Positions 1 through 8,724 of a DNA stretch of 64,000 nt are shown one piece after another. Origin of the DNA: CALAGB01 sp963713965 (lineage in GTDB: Bacteria; Chloroflexota; Chloroflexia; Thermomicrobiales; Thermomicrobiaceae); NCBI GenBank assembly GCA_963713965.1, contig OY970217.1:3162001-3226000 (forward strand), in the 5' to 3' direction. Position 1 is the stretch's first letter, and each line of letters opens with the position of its first letter. Made by a program: the position numbers and the translations under genes. The notes beneath the pieces are model-generated. The model saw only the letters and a list, made by a program, of their open reading frames with translations. It was not told where the DNA came from and did not search any database.

Positions 1-2542
1 CGGATAGCGCATATCCCACACAAAACGATTCATGCCAGCGTTAGCCCCGGCCCTCTTCTTGTCGGACTTGCCATTCTCGCTGGGCTTGCTGCTGAAGGAG
101 CGAATCTCGTTGCCTTTGGCGTCGCTGAAGCTGAGCGTCACTTCCTGGTCGTTCGATTCCGGCAGGAAGTAGTGGACGATCACACCATCGGGCGGGTTTT
201 CTCCGGCATCCAAGAGCTTTTGGACTTTGTCACCGTTCGTTCCGTTCACCATCTTGAAGGTGACGAGCGATGCGGCGACTCCCTGATACTGATTCCCTTT
301 ACCCGCTCCGCCACCGAACCCTCGGATCGTGCCGTAGCGCACAGTCGGCCGTGGTGGAAAGATGGTGGCTTGCTTGTCGCTGGCGGCCGCCAGTCGGATC
401 GGAGTCAGATCGTCAAGCACCCAGAACGAGCGACCATGCGTCGCCAGAATCAAGTCAGAATCCTTGATGACCAGGTCGTGGATCGGCACAACCGGCAAGT
501 TGCCCTGGAACCGTTGCCAGTTGGACCCGTCGTCGAAGGAGACGTAGAGTCCGGTCTCTGTTCCGGCGTAAAGGAGCCCCTTGCGCTGCGGGTCCTCGCG
601 GATGACGCGCGTGAAGTCGTCCGCCGGGATACCATTGACGATCTTGGTCCAGGTCTTCCCAAAGTCGTTGGTCTTGTACAGGTAGGGTGCGAAGTCGTCC
701 GATTTGTAGCGCGTGGCGGCGACGTACGCCGTGCCGGCATCGTGAGGCGACGCGTCGATGATTGAGATCAACGCCCACTCCGGCAGATCGGGCGGTGTCA
801 CGTTCTGCCACGATTCGCCGCCGTCCTGGGAAAGGTGAACGAGCCCGTCGTCGGATCCGGCCCAAAGCACGCCCTGCTTCACGGGAGACTCCGTAAACGC
901 GAAGATGGTGCAATAGTACTCGGCCCCGGTGTTGTCGCGAGTCACAACGCCGCCGGATGGCTCCATCTTGGTAGCGTCATTGCGCGTGAGGTCAGGGCTG
1001 ACGTTTTCCCAACTCTGACCTTCGTCGCGTGAGCGATGCACGACGTTGGACGTGATGTAGAGCGTATCCGGGTCGTGCGGCGAGAGCATGATCGGGTAGG
1101 TCCACTGGAAGCGGTATTTTACGTCCTTGGCACCGTGACCGGTCATGGCTTCTGGCCAGACATTGATGCCGCGACGCTGCCCGGTGCGCTGGTCGAGACG
1201 GGTGATCACCCCGCCGTAACTCCCGGCGAAAATGATGTTGGGATCGCGCGGGTCGACTGCTATGTAGCCGCTCTCACCGCCGCCGACTTCCGTCCAATCA
1301 GCTTGTGTGATGGCGGCGTAGTTGGAGCGACTTGGAACGCTGATGGTGGTGTTGTCCTGCTGCGCTCCGTAGATGCGGTAGGGAGTCTGCGTGTCAGTCG
1401 TGACGTGATAGAACTCCACCGTTGGCTGGTTCAGGATATTCGACCAGGTTTCGCCTCCATTGAGTGAGACGCTCCCGCCACCGTCATGGCCGATGATGAT
1501 GCGTCGTGGATTGCGCGGATCGATCCAGAGGTCGTGGTTGTCCGCATGAGGTGTCGGCATTTGATCGAAGGTCTTGCCGCCGTCCGTCGACTTCCAGGTG
1601 TAAAAGCTCAGCACCCAGAGCGTATCGCCATCGGTTGGGTCGGCGAAGATGTGATTGAAGTACCAAGGACGCTGACGTAGCTCGCGATCTTCGCTCATCC
1701 GCTCCCAGGTGTCGCCGCGATCGGTCGACTTGAAGACGGCGCCATCCTCGGCCTCGATCAAGTGCATAAACGGTCCCGCCGCGGGCAGGAGACGCCGAAA
1801 TGCCGATCTTTCCAAGCAGTCCCTGCGGAAGACCCTGGTTGCGCGTGATCTCCTGCCAGGTATCGCCGCCGTCGAGTGTGCGCCAGATGCCGCACTCCTC
1901 GCCGCCACTCTCGAGCGAATAGGGCGTGCGCATCGTCTGCCAAAAGGCCGCGTAGATCACGCGAGGGTTGTGCGGATCGATAGTGAGGTCGATCGCGCCA
2001 GTCTTCTCGCTGCGAAAGAGGACGTGTTCCCACGACGTTCCTCCATCACTGGAGCGAAAGACGCCGCGTTCTTTGTTCGGGCCATGAGCATGGCCGAGAG
2101 CCGCCACGTAAACGACGTCTGGGTTGGTTGGGTGAACACGAACGCGTCCGATGTTGCGCGTAGCCGAAAGGCCGACGTTGGTCCAAGTCTTACCAGCGTC
2201 CGTCGATTTGTAGACGCCGTCACCGTGCGAGACGTTGCCGCGAATAGTTCCCTCACCGGTGCCAGCGTAAATCACGTTGGGGTCGGACTCGCTGACCGCG
2301 ATACCGCCGACTGAAGCGCGCTTGAAAAAGCCATCTGACATGTTCGACCAGGTACGTCCGACGTCGTTGGTCTTCCAGACGCCGCCACCCGTCGAGCCGA
2401 AGTAGAAGCTTGCCTGATCGGTCGGATGCCCCGCCACTGCCACCACGCGACCGGCGCGGAACGGCCCGACCATACGCCACTTGAGATCGGTCCAACCGGA
2501 CGGATCGGTCGGAGCGAACCTCTGCTTGGAATCTGTCGCCAT
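1..2542 (-). CDS. BNR/VPS10-type beta-propeller protein (sortilin-like, exo-sialidase-type repeats), frameshifted, C-terminus beyond the window
   Basis: The protein carries many repeats of the type STDGGxTW and TNDVGRTW (for example GGVWKTNDVGRTW near residue 60), the Asp-box/BNR signature of multi-bladed propellers of the VPS10/sortilin-like glycosyl hydrolase family. The start is taken at the ATG giving MATDSKQ (2540-2542), because residues upstream of it look non-coding. The first frame stays homologous only to about 1760 and then reads unlike a propeller, while the neighbouring frame continues with propeller motifs (EAEDGAVFKSTDRGDTW) uninterrupted to position 1. Removing one base of the AA at 1760-1761 joins them as YALIEAEDG. 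The substrate is unknown. No signal peptide is visible at the chosen start, so the protein may be cytoplasmic. The family call is firm; any enzymatic activity is not. Confidence 0.8.
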
Positions 2543-2766
2543 CCACAAATCTCCCTGGATGATTGCGAGCGAACAATTGCTCAGACGCGACCCTGCCAGC
2601 GACTCCATCGAAAACAATCAGGAGCGATGCTGCATTGCCGTGCCTTCGTCATAGTAACGCAGATCAGGAGGCTGCGATGAATGAGCAATAGCCGCCGACA
2701 CGTAAGGATTGGGGGCTGCGCAGCTGTTTCAAATTGAGCTGAGGGACTTCATGACCGGCGTGATGG

Positions 2767-3033
2767 CTATTCGTCCTCGTCGTCGTCTGGGAAAAGTGGC
2801 TCGGGGGAGTACCGCGCAGGCCCGGCGTTCGTCACACTTGCGGAGAGCTCGGAGATGCGGATTTCGGCCCGATCTAGCAGGTCGTTGCATTGACGGACGA
2901 GTCCGACGCCACGTTCGTAGGCGGCCAGCGCTTCCTCGAGCGGAAGGTCCCCGCGTTCGAGCAAGACGAGAACCTCGTCAAGCTGTTGCGACAGCGCTTC
3001 GAACGTCGGTTGATTCTCGCTAGGCTCGCTCAT
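2767..3033 (-). CDS. xseB: Exodeoxyribonuclease VII small subunit
   Basis: This 88-residue protein has the family signature: FEALSQQLDEVLVLLERGD, then LPLEEALAAYERGVGLVRQC, two helices that bind the large subunit. The C-terminus is acidic (PDDDEDE). It starts one base after the xseA stop, so the two are certainly co-transcribed and probably translationally coupled. With XseA it forms exonuclease VII, which degrades single-stranded DNA from both ends without a metal ion and takes part in repair. Length is normal for the family. It is the last gene of the aroQ-to-xseB operon. Confidence 0.95.
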   Translation of the reverse strand: MSEPSENQPTFEALSQQLDEVLVLLERGDLPLEEALAAYERGVGLVRQCNDLLDRAEIRISELSASVTNAGPARYSPEPLFPDDDEDE

Positions 3034-3034
3034 A

Positions 3035-4282
3035 TCACTCGTCTTCCTTCCTCGTGAGGTCCTCCAACGATCCGACCGCGCGCTTCACTGTCGCTTCCGC
3101 GGCGCCGTCGTGGAACCGAAGCAACACATCCTGATCGGGGCGCAGCGCGGTCACAGAATGAGCTCTCGCACCGGTCGATCGGTCGAGGACCATTGCATAG
3201 CCTCGCTCCATGATCTGTTGAGGATGGAGCAAGGTCAGCTCACGCGCCGCTGCGGCCACCCGACTGCGCCCGAGCTCGACTCGCGATCCAAGGCGAGAAT
3301 GCATCGTGTCGAGAACCGTATCAAGACGCTGGCGCTCTTGTCGGATCGCCGATTCAGGGCCGACGCGGCTCATGCGAAACCGGCTGCGATCAAGATCGGA
3401 CTTCGCCTCCCGCAACGTCGCGACCACAGCGTCGTGGGCGCGATCGTGTCGATCAGCGATCTCCTGCGCCATCTCCCGGACGTGAGGAGCCACCACCTCG
3501 GCCGCGGCGGACGGCGTTGGCGCCCGCAGGTCCGCGACGAAATCGGCGATGGTGAAATCGGTCTCGTGTCCCACCGCGGAAACGATTGGGACTGATGCCG
3601 CGAAGATTGCCCGCGCCAGCTTCTCGTCGTTGAAGCACGCCAGATCCTCGGCCGATCCTCCGCCACGCCCGACGATGATTACCTCGGCCCGGCCGTCAAG
3701 CTGCAAGGCTTCCAGCGCCGTGATAATCGAAGCGGAGGCGTCAACTCCCTGTACCTGCGCCGGGCTCAAGATCAGCTCGCACAGTGGGTAGCGTCTGGTC
3801 AGCACGTTCTGGATGTCGTGCCAGACGGCGCCGGTCGATGACGTGACCACTCCAATGCATCGTGGATAGCGTGGCAGCGGGCGTTTGCGGGCGGTGTCGA
3901 ACAGCCCTTCGCGTTCAAGCCGCTGGCGCAGTTCCTCGAATTGGAGCTGGAGTAGCCCCGTCCCCTCCGGCTGGATCATGTCGACGTAAAGTTGATATTG
4001 CCCGGAGACTTCGTAGATCGAGACGTTCCCGTGCGCCAGAATGGCGTCCCCATTGTTGGGAACGAAGCTGACGAAGCGAGCGTTGCCGCGGAATAGCACG
4101 CAACGCAATTGCGAGCTGTCTGATTTAAGCGTGAAATACATGTGTCCGGCAGCCGAGCGCGTGAAGTTCGAAATCTCGCCCCGCACCCAGACGTCAGACA
4201 GGATCGGATCGGAATCCAGCAGGTCCTTGAGATACGCGTTCAGCTCTGCGACTTGGAGAACGCGCATGCGGAGGCTCGACAT
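3035..4282 (-). CDS. xseA: Exodeoxyribonuclease VII large subunit
   Basis: The 415-residue product begins with an OB-fold DNA-binding domain (about residues 8-105, VWVRGEISNF and LRCVLFRGNARFV), followed by the catalytic core with RCIGVVTSSTGAVWHDI and the conserved IIVGRGGGSAEDLACFNDE, SAVGHETDFTIADFVADLRA and PTPSAAAE motifs. A coiled-coil stretch precedes the C-terminal segment containing RGYAMV. All blocks of an active large subunit are present. The start ATG lies two bases after the accB stop and xseB starts one base after its own stop, so this is the core of a tight operon. Confidence 0.96.
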   Translation of the reverse strand: MSSLRMRVLQVAELNAYLKDLLDSDPILSDVWVRGEISNFTRSAAGHMYFTLKSDSSQLRCVLFRGNARFVSFVPNNGDAILAHGNVSIYEVSGQYQLYVDMIQPEGTGLLQLQFEELRQRLEREGLFDTARKRPLPRYPRCIGVVTSSTGAVWHDIQNVLTRRYPLCELILSPAQVQGVDASASIITALEALQLDGRAEVIIVGRGGGSAEDLACFNDEKLARAIFAASVPIVSAVGHETDFTIADFVADLRAPTPSAAAEVVAPHVREMAQEIADRHDRAHDAVVATLREAKSDLDRSRFRMSRVGPESAIRQERQRLDTVLDTMHSRLGSRVELGRSRVAAAARELTLLHPQQIMERGYAMVLDRSTGARAHSVTALRPDQDVLLRFHDGAAEATVKRAVGSLEDLTRKEDE

Positions 4283-4284
4283 CG

Positions 4285-4794
4285 TCAGGTCAGTCGCATC
4301 AATCGGTGACCGTACTCGACCGCTTCGCCGTTCTTCACGAAGACATCAGCGACCGTGCCGGAACGCTCGGAAACGATCTCGTTCATGATCTTCATGGCCT
4401 CGATGATGGCCACGGTTTGACCCGCCTCGACTTGTTCGCCAACTTCGACGAATGGCCGCTCGTTCGGGCCGGACGCTGAGTAGTACGTGCCAATCATCGG
4501 TGACGTCACGACGTAACCTGGATCTGACTCGGCCTCGTCGACGCTCTCCTCGATGTGCGAACCGTTGGGCGCGGCGGCGTGATGCGGCCGCTCTGTCTCC
4601 ACGAACTGCGCCGATTTCAGGGAAATGCGCAGATCACCCTGGCGCACTTCGAGCTGACCGATGCCGCCGTCTCGCATGACGTTGACGAGTTCGCGCACGG
4701 CGCCGGTCAAATCGCCGTAGCGACGACCGGAGTCGTCGGTCTCTTGAGCGTCTGGAGTCGTGAGTCGCGGGGTGCTTGTCACGGTCGATGCCAC
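4285..4794 (-). CDS. accB: Biotin carboxyl carrier protein of acetyl-CoA carboxylase
   Basis: The 169-residue protein ends in a biotinyl domain with the biotinylation site EAMKIMNE; the lysine carries biotin. The usual upstream VTSPMIGTYYSASGPNERPFV segment (the thumb region) is present, after a variable linker. The N-terminal part (LRISLKSA) matches other AccB proteins. It carries the carboxyl group between biotin carboxylase and carboxyltransferase in fatty-acid synthesis. The GTG start directly follows the efp stop codon. In Bacillus-type operons accC comes next; here the next gene is xseA, so biotin carboxylase must be encoded elsewhere. Confidence 0.95.
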   Translation of the reverse strand: MASTVTSTPRLTTPDAQETDDSGRRYGDLTGAVRELVNVMRDGGIGQLEVRQGDLRISLKSAQFVETERPHHAAAPNGSHIEESVDEAESDPGYVVTSPMIGTYYSASGPNERPFVEVGEQVEAGQTVAIIEAMKIMNEIVSERSGTVADVFVKNGEAVEYGHRLMRLT

Positions 4795-5355
4795 CTAACT
4801 CACTCGCTCGAGATACTCTCCGGTTCGAGTATCGACCTTGACCGTATCACCAATGTTGATGAAGAGTGGGACGGTGACCGTCACGCCGGTCTGCAAGGTG
4901 GCGGGCTTGGTGCCGCCGGTTGCGGTGTCGCCCTTGAAGCCGGGATCTGTCTCGGTCACCTCGAGATTGACGGTGATTGGCGCCTCCACGTCGACCGGCT
5001 GATCCTGGTAGGTGAGCAGGTCGATGACTTCATTCTCGACCAAATAGTTCACCGTGTCTCCAAGGGTCTCGGCGTTGAGCGGGAACTGCTCGAACGTGTC
5101 GACGTCCATGAAGTTGTAATGGCCATCGTCAGCGTAGAGATACTGGATGCGTCGTCGCTCAAGGCGAGCCGTCTGGAATTTCGAACCCGACTGGAACGTC
5201 TGCTGCGTTGTCGACCCGGTGCGCAGGTTGCGCAGGGTCAAGCGCACAAACGCGCTGCCGCGTCCCTGCTTCACGTGCTGGTACTCAACGACCTTCACCA
5301 GATCGCCCTCATAATCGAGTGTCAGTCCCTTGCGTAGTCCACCTGTATCAATCAT
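4795..5355 (-). CDS. efp: Translation elongation factor P with arginine at the loop tip
   Basis: This 186-residue protein has the three-domain layout of EF-P: an N-terminal KOW-like domain (about residues 1-65), an OB domain with FMDVDTFEQFPL, and a C-terminal OB domain ending GDTVKVDTRTGEYLERVS. EF-P binds between the P and E sites and relieves ribosome stalling at polyproline stretches. The tip of domain I reads KQGRGSAF: Arg32 stands where most bacteria have a lysine, and Gln30 where proline is usual. Arg at this place is the rhamnosylation site in EarP-type species, but those loops differ otherwise and no earP is in the window. The gene sits between the Xaa-Pro peptidase gene and accB, a well-known neighbourhood. 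Confidence 0.95.
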   Translation of the reverse strand: MIDTGGLRKGLTLDYEGDLVKVVEYQHVKQGRGSAFVRLTLRNLRTGSTTQQTFQSGSKFQTARLERRRIQYLYADDGHYNFMDVDTFEQFPLNAETLGDTVNYLVENEVIDLLTYQDQPVDVEAPITVNLEVTETDPGFKGDTATGGTKPATLQTGVTVTVPLFINIGDTVKVDTRTGEYLERVS

Positions 5356-5371
5356 CGGCTCTCCACTCCGT

Positions 5372-6469
5372 TCACTTGTCCAACTGAAGCTTGCGCGCTT
5401 TGGTCAGGATCCGAATGCCGTTTTCTTCGATGACGGCCACGTCTTCGATGCGCACACCGCCCTGCCCCGGAAGATAGATACCAGGCTCAATGGTCACGAT
5501 GTGGCCAGGCTCGAGGGGCTCTTCAACGCGTGGTGCCATGCTCGGTCCCTCGTGAACACGGACGCCGACGCCATGGCCAAGCCCATGCATGAAATACTCG
5601 CCATAGCCCGCACCGCTGATGACTTCACGCGCGATTCCGTCTCCTTCGCGGCCCGGCATGCCTGGCTGGAGCTCGGCTTCAGTCTCTTCGATGGCACGTT
5701 GGACGACGGGATAAATGGCGCGCAACGTCTCGTTTGGCTCACCAACCCAGACCGTGCGTGTCAGATCGGCGCAATAGCCGTCAACCATGGCTCCCATGTC
5801 GATGACGATCGGCTCACCTGCGTGAATTGCTCGCTCGCTCGGCTCGTGGTGCGGCAAAGCTGCATTCGGTCCTGAAGCGACGATGGTGGGGAAGGAATTT
5901 CCAGTGGCGCCAAGCTCGCGCATGGCCATGTCGAGTCGAAAGGCGACGGCACGCTCGGTGTCGCCCTCTTGAATCGTCTCGGCGACCCGCTCAAACGCCC
6001 GGTCGGTGATATCGATCGCACGTTCGATGATGGCGATCTCTTCGGGCGACTTGATCGCGCGCAACGCGTTGATCGTGTCACCGACCGGGACGAGCTCAAC
6101 GTCATCGTCCAGTTTCTCACGCAGCGCGATGTAATCGTTGTAGAGGATCGCATCGGCCTCGAACCCAACACGCATCGCGCCGATCTCTTTCAGGACGGCG
6201 GCGTCCGCGGCGGCAAGCGGGCGAATTTGGTGGAAGACCTCAAATCCGGTGGCTTGTTCGCGAGCTCGCTGAGCTTCGAGCGGGCTGACTATGATGACTG
6301 CACGTGTCAGACCGACGACGACGTGACCGGAAGACTCGTTCGGTGGGATGTCATCCCCTTCGAACCCGGTCAGATAGCGGCGATTGGACGGATGCGTAAC
6401 GACGACCGCGTCCAGCTTGAGCTGTGTCAGCCGATCGCGCAGTTTGTCGACTCTATCCAGGTTAGCCAC
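5372..6469 (-). CDS. Xaa-Pro aminopeptidase/dipeptidase, peptidase family M24B
   Basis: The 365-residue protein has the creatinase-like N-terminal domain (about 1-130, VVVTHPSNRRYLTGF) and the pita-bread catalytic domain. The five metal ligands are visible: two Asp in IDMGAMVDGYCADLTRT, His in HGLGHGVGVRVHEGP, Glu in TIEPGIYLPG and Glu in GGVRIEDVAVI. It should remove residues preceding proline from peptides using two metal ions in the cytoplasm. The GTG start lies six bases after the aroQ stop. The same aroQ-peptidase-efp order occurs in Firmicutes, where the gene is called papA or yqhT. Confidence 0.92.
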   Translation of the reverse strand: MANLDRVDKLRDRLTQLKLDAVVVTHPSNRRYLTGFEGDDIPPNESSGHVVVGLTRAVIIVSPLEAQRAREQATGFEVFHQIRPLAAADAAVLKEIGAMRVGFEADAILYNDYIALREKLDDDVELVPVGDTINALRAIKSPEEIAIIERAIDITDRAFERVAETIQEGDTERAVAFRLDMAMRELGATGNSFPTIVASGPNAALPHHEPSERAIHAGEPIVIDMGAMVDGYCADLTRTVWVGEPNETLRAIYPVVQRAIEETEAELQPGMPGREGDGIAREVISGAGYGEYFMHGLGHGVGVRVHEGPSMAPRVEEPLEPGHIVTIEPGIYLPGQGGVRIEDVAVIEENGIRILTKARKLQLDK

Positions 6470-6475
6470 GATGCG

Positions 6476-6946
6476 TCAGGCCTCCGTCTGCTCCATGAAA
6501 TAGCGAAGGGCAAGCAAATAGCCTGCAGCGCCGAAACCGGCAATCTGCCCGGTTACGACCGGGGCGATAACCGAGTGATGGCGGAAAGGCTCGCGCGCAT
6601 AGATGTTACTCAAGTGAACTTCGATGGCTGGAGCCTGCGCCGCGGCTAAAGCGTCGCGCAGGGCGATGCTGTAATGCGTAAACGCCCCCGGATTGACGAT
6701 GATACCACAGGCTACCGCGCCATAACGCTGGATTTGATCGATGAGCGCGCCCTCGTAGTTTGACTGCACGATGACGACTTCGAAGCCGCTCCGGTCAGCC
6801 TCCTCGCGCACTGCCTCGTCGATTTCGTCGAGCGTGACGCTCCCGTAGATGTGCGGCTCACGTTGCCCGAGCATGTTCAAGTTCGGTCCGTGAAGGACCA
6901 GTACCAGCTTCTGGGCCACCGGTGAGGCTTCGCTCACTGGATCCAT
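6476..6946 (-). CDS. aroQ: 3-dehydroquinate dehydratase, type II
   Basis: The 156-residue protein has all type II motifs: GPNLNMLGQREPHIYG with the catalytic tyrosine and flexible-loop arginine, QSNYEGALIDQIQ, NPGAFTHYSIALRDAL, and EVHLSNIYAREPFRHHSV with the catalytic histidine. It catalyses the third step of the shikimate pathway as a dodecamer. The ATG start overlaps the end of the GH18 gene by 13 bases, and six bases separate its stop from the peptidase gene. A slightly later start within the first ten codons is possible. Confidence 0.95.
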   Translation of the reverse strand: MDPVSEASPVAQKLVLVLHGPNLNMLGQREPHIYGSVTLDEIDEAVREEADRSGFEVVIVQSNYEGALIDQIQRYGAVACGIIVNPGAFTHYSIALRDALAAAQAPAIEVHLSNIYAREPFRHHSVIAPVVTGQIAGFGAAGYLLALRYFMEQTEA

Positions 6947-8616
6947 CCCTTCGCGCGCACCGCGTCCGTGCCGAGCAGTCCGAGAAGCACGTCGTACGGC
7001 GTTCCGGCATTCTCAGGATGATACTCGAAGCGTGCTCGCTCGAAATACTGGACGGTATAACCTGTCGCCGGATCGACGAACGGTTCGCTGATCGGGTAGC
7101 CGAAGAGAGCGAGTGACTCCCGGTAGCTGACCCCGCTGTCGCCGAATGATAATCCGTGAGAGCTCCAGTACTTCAGAAATGACCCGCAGGCCGTGTGTGC
7201 TGTAGCGGCGTAGAAGGTGCAGCCGTCCGCTGGTTTGGTATCGGTTGGCAGTCCCTTGAACGGCTTGGTGTTGCTCAGACCGCGCGTCTGTGCGTCGGCC
7301 ACGCCAAGACGTCCCAGCAGTACCTCGTATGGCGTCCCCTGATATTCGGGATGGTATTCGAAACGCTGGCGCTCAAAATACTGCACCGTGTACGTCTTGC
7401 CCGTGTCGGCGTTCTCCTCACTGAATTCTTCAGTGAGTGGATAACCGAATACCGGTAGCCCGCCGCTGTTCTCCCAGAAATGCTTGAAGCCAAACGCGAG
7501 AGAGTGTCCGGTGGCGTCGAAGTAGAGCTTGCCGGTTCCCTGAGTCGGGAAGGGTGGAATGCGCGTGGCCGGAGTATTGAGCGTCCCGATAACGGTCCAA
7601 ACGGCCGGATCTTCTTGTCCCAGGCGCCAGACACCGAAACCGGCAAGTTGGTCGTCGATCATTAGTTGGATCTTGGCGCCGAAGCTCTTGGCGTTTTCGT
7701 ACCAGAGCTCATGCTGGTGCTGCTGGTCGTCGGTGTATTTCACCCATGGCGCCTGGTCGGTTTCGTCATATCCGGCGGTAGCGCCGGGCTTGGCCAGGAA
7801 CGCCGCAACTTGGTCGAATCGGGCGGACGTCGCGGTCGATTTGGCGGTCGTGTCCCAGTTGTAGCCGTAGAGCCCGATTCCAAGGAGGAGGCGCGACGCC
7901 GGGAAGCGGCTGGTCGCGTATGTCAGGACATCCTGAATCCAGCCAATCGGTGCGACGGCGCCCGCCGAACCGCCGGCCGAGTGGAAGTCGTACGCCATGA
8001 CCAGCATGTAGTCGTCGTACTTGGCCAGCGCAGCATAGTCGTAGGCGCCACCCCAGGTTGAGGGTACGTCGGAGGCTCGGGCGATGACCGCCTGCGTGAC
8101 GAGCTTGTTCAGCGGCTTGAACTTGGCGGAGATACGCGACATCAAGTCGGTGATGAGTGGCGCATCGGACGCGTTGACCGCCTCGAAATCGATGTTGATG
8201 CCGTCGTAATTGTTCTGGGAAACGAGGTCGGCGAGTCGCTGCGCGATGGCATTTCGTTGGACGTCGGTGGAGATGGTGTTGTGGAAATCGTCCCAACGCG
8301 AAATGTTTTTGATCATGGGCACGATTTTGACGTTGGCGTTGCGCATGACGGTTAGGGCGTCAGGTTGCAGCAGGTCGTCCTTGATGGTGCCGTCCGCATT
8401 AAGCTCGTAGAAGTAGGGTGCCACGATGTCGAGCTGGCCGACATGCGCCTTGAGGGAAGTGAGAGAGGTGCTGTCGTAAGTGATGTAGTAGCCCCAGCGG
8501 ACGTTCGTCGTCATCGCCCTGGCCCTCTGCTGGGTGATTGGAACCACGGGAGCGAGGATCGCAAAGCAGAGGAGAGCCATCAGCGCCACGTGTGAGAGGC
8601 GCGATTGGACAGTCAT
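6934..8616 (-). CDS. Secreted GH18-family (chitinase-like, YaaH/SpoIID-type) protein with two C-terminal FGYP repeats
   Basis: A signal peptide (MTVQSRLSHVALMALLCFAI, cleavage near residue 35) precedes a GH18 TIM barrel at about 38-350. The catalytic signature DGINIDFE (DxxxDxE) is complete, with further family motifs GGAYDYAALAKYDDYMLVMA and GVWRLGQED. The C-terminal 210 residues hold two related repeats, FGYPLTEEF...VQYFERQRFEYHP and FGYPISEPF...VQYFERARFEYHP, each ending in LLGxLG; similar repeats occur in secreted Chloroflexota proteins and may bind the cell surface or a polymer. The natural substrate could be chitin-like or peptidoglycan-like glycan. The overlap with aroQ puts this extracellular protein in the same transcript as housekeeping genes. 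Confidence 0.87.
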   Translation of the reverse strand: MTVQSRLSHVALMALLCFAILAPVVPITQQRARAMTTNVRWGYYITYDSTSLTSLKAHVGQLDIVAPYFYELNADGTIKDDLLQPDALTVMRNANVKIVPMIKNISRWDDFHNTISTDVQRNAIAQRLADLVSQNNYDGINIDFEAVNASDAPLITDLMSRISAKFKPLNKLVTQAVIARASDVPSTWGGAYDYAALAKYDDYMLVMAYDFHSAGGSAGAVAPIGWIQDVLTYATSRFPASRLLLGIGLYGYNWDTTAKSTATSARFDQVAAFLAKPGATAGYDETDQAPWVKYTDDQQHQHELWYENAKSFGAKIQLMIDDQLAGFGVWRLGQEDPAVWTVIGTLNTPATRIPPFPTQGTGKLYFDATGHSLAFGFKHFWENSGGLPVFGYPLTEEFSEENADTGKTYTVQYFERQRFEYHPEYQGTPYEVLLGRLGVADAQTRGLSNTKPFKGLPTDTKPADGCTFYAATAHTACGSFLKYWSSHGLSFGDSGVSYRESLALFGYPISEPFVDPATGYTVQYFERARFEYHPENAGTPYDVLLGLLGTDAVRAKGWIQ

Positions 8617-8640
8617 TTCCCTTACCTTCCCGTACGCAAC

Positions 8641-8671
8641 GGACCGATCAGCGGGGCTGCTGACCCGGTCC
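8641..8671 (-). terminator. Possible stem-loop between the 399-residue protein gene and the GH18 gene
   Basis: GGACCG pairs with CGGTCC, and inside it TCAGC pairs with GCTGA around a short loop. There is no clear T-run after it on either strand, so it may attenuate or stabilise rather than terminate transcription. Confidence 0.3.
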
Positions 8672-8724
8672 GAGACGTGGCAATTACTGCTGACGTTGTG
8701 GTGCTTTTCCCGCTCGATCGTGAC

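Noticed and set aside
172..2314. Long plus-strand frames opposite the beta-propeller gene
   Set aside because: They are shadows: the minus-strand frames encode clear BNR repeats, and the plus translations have no family features.
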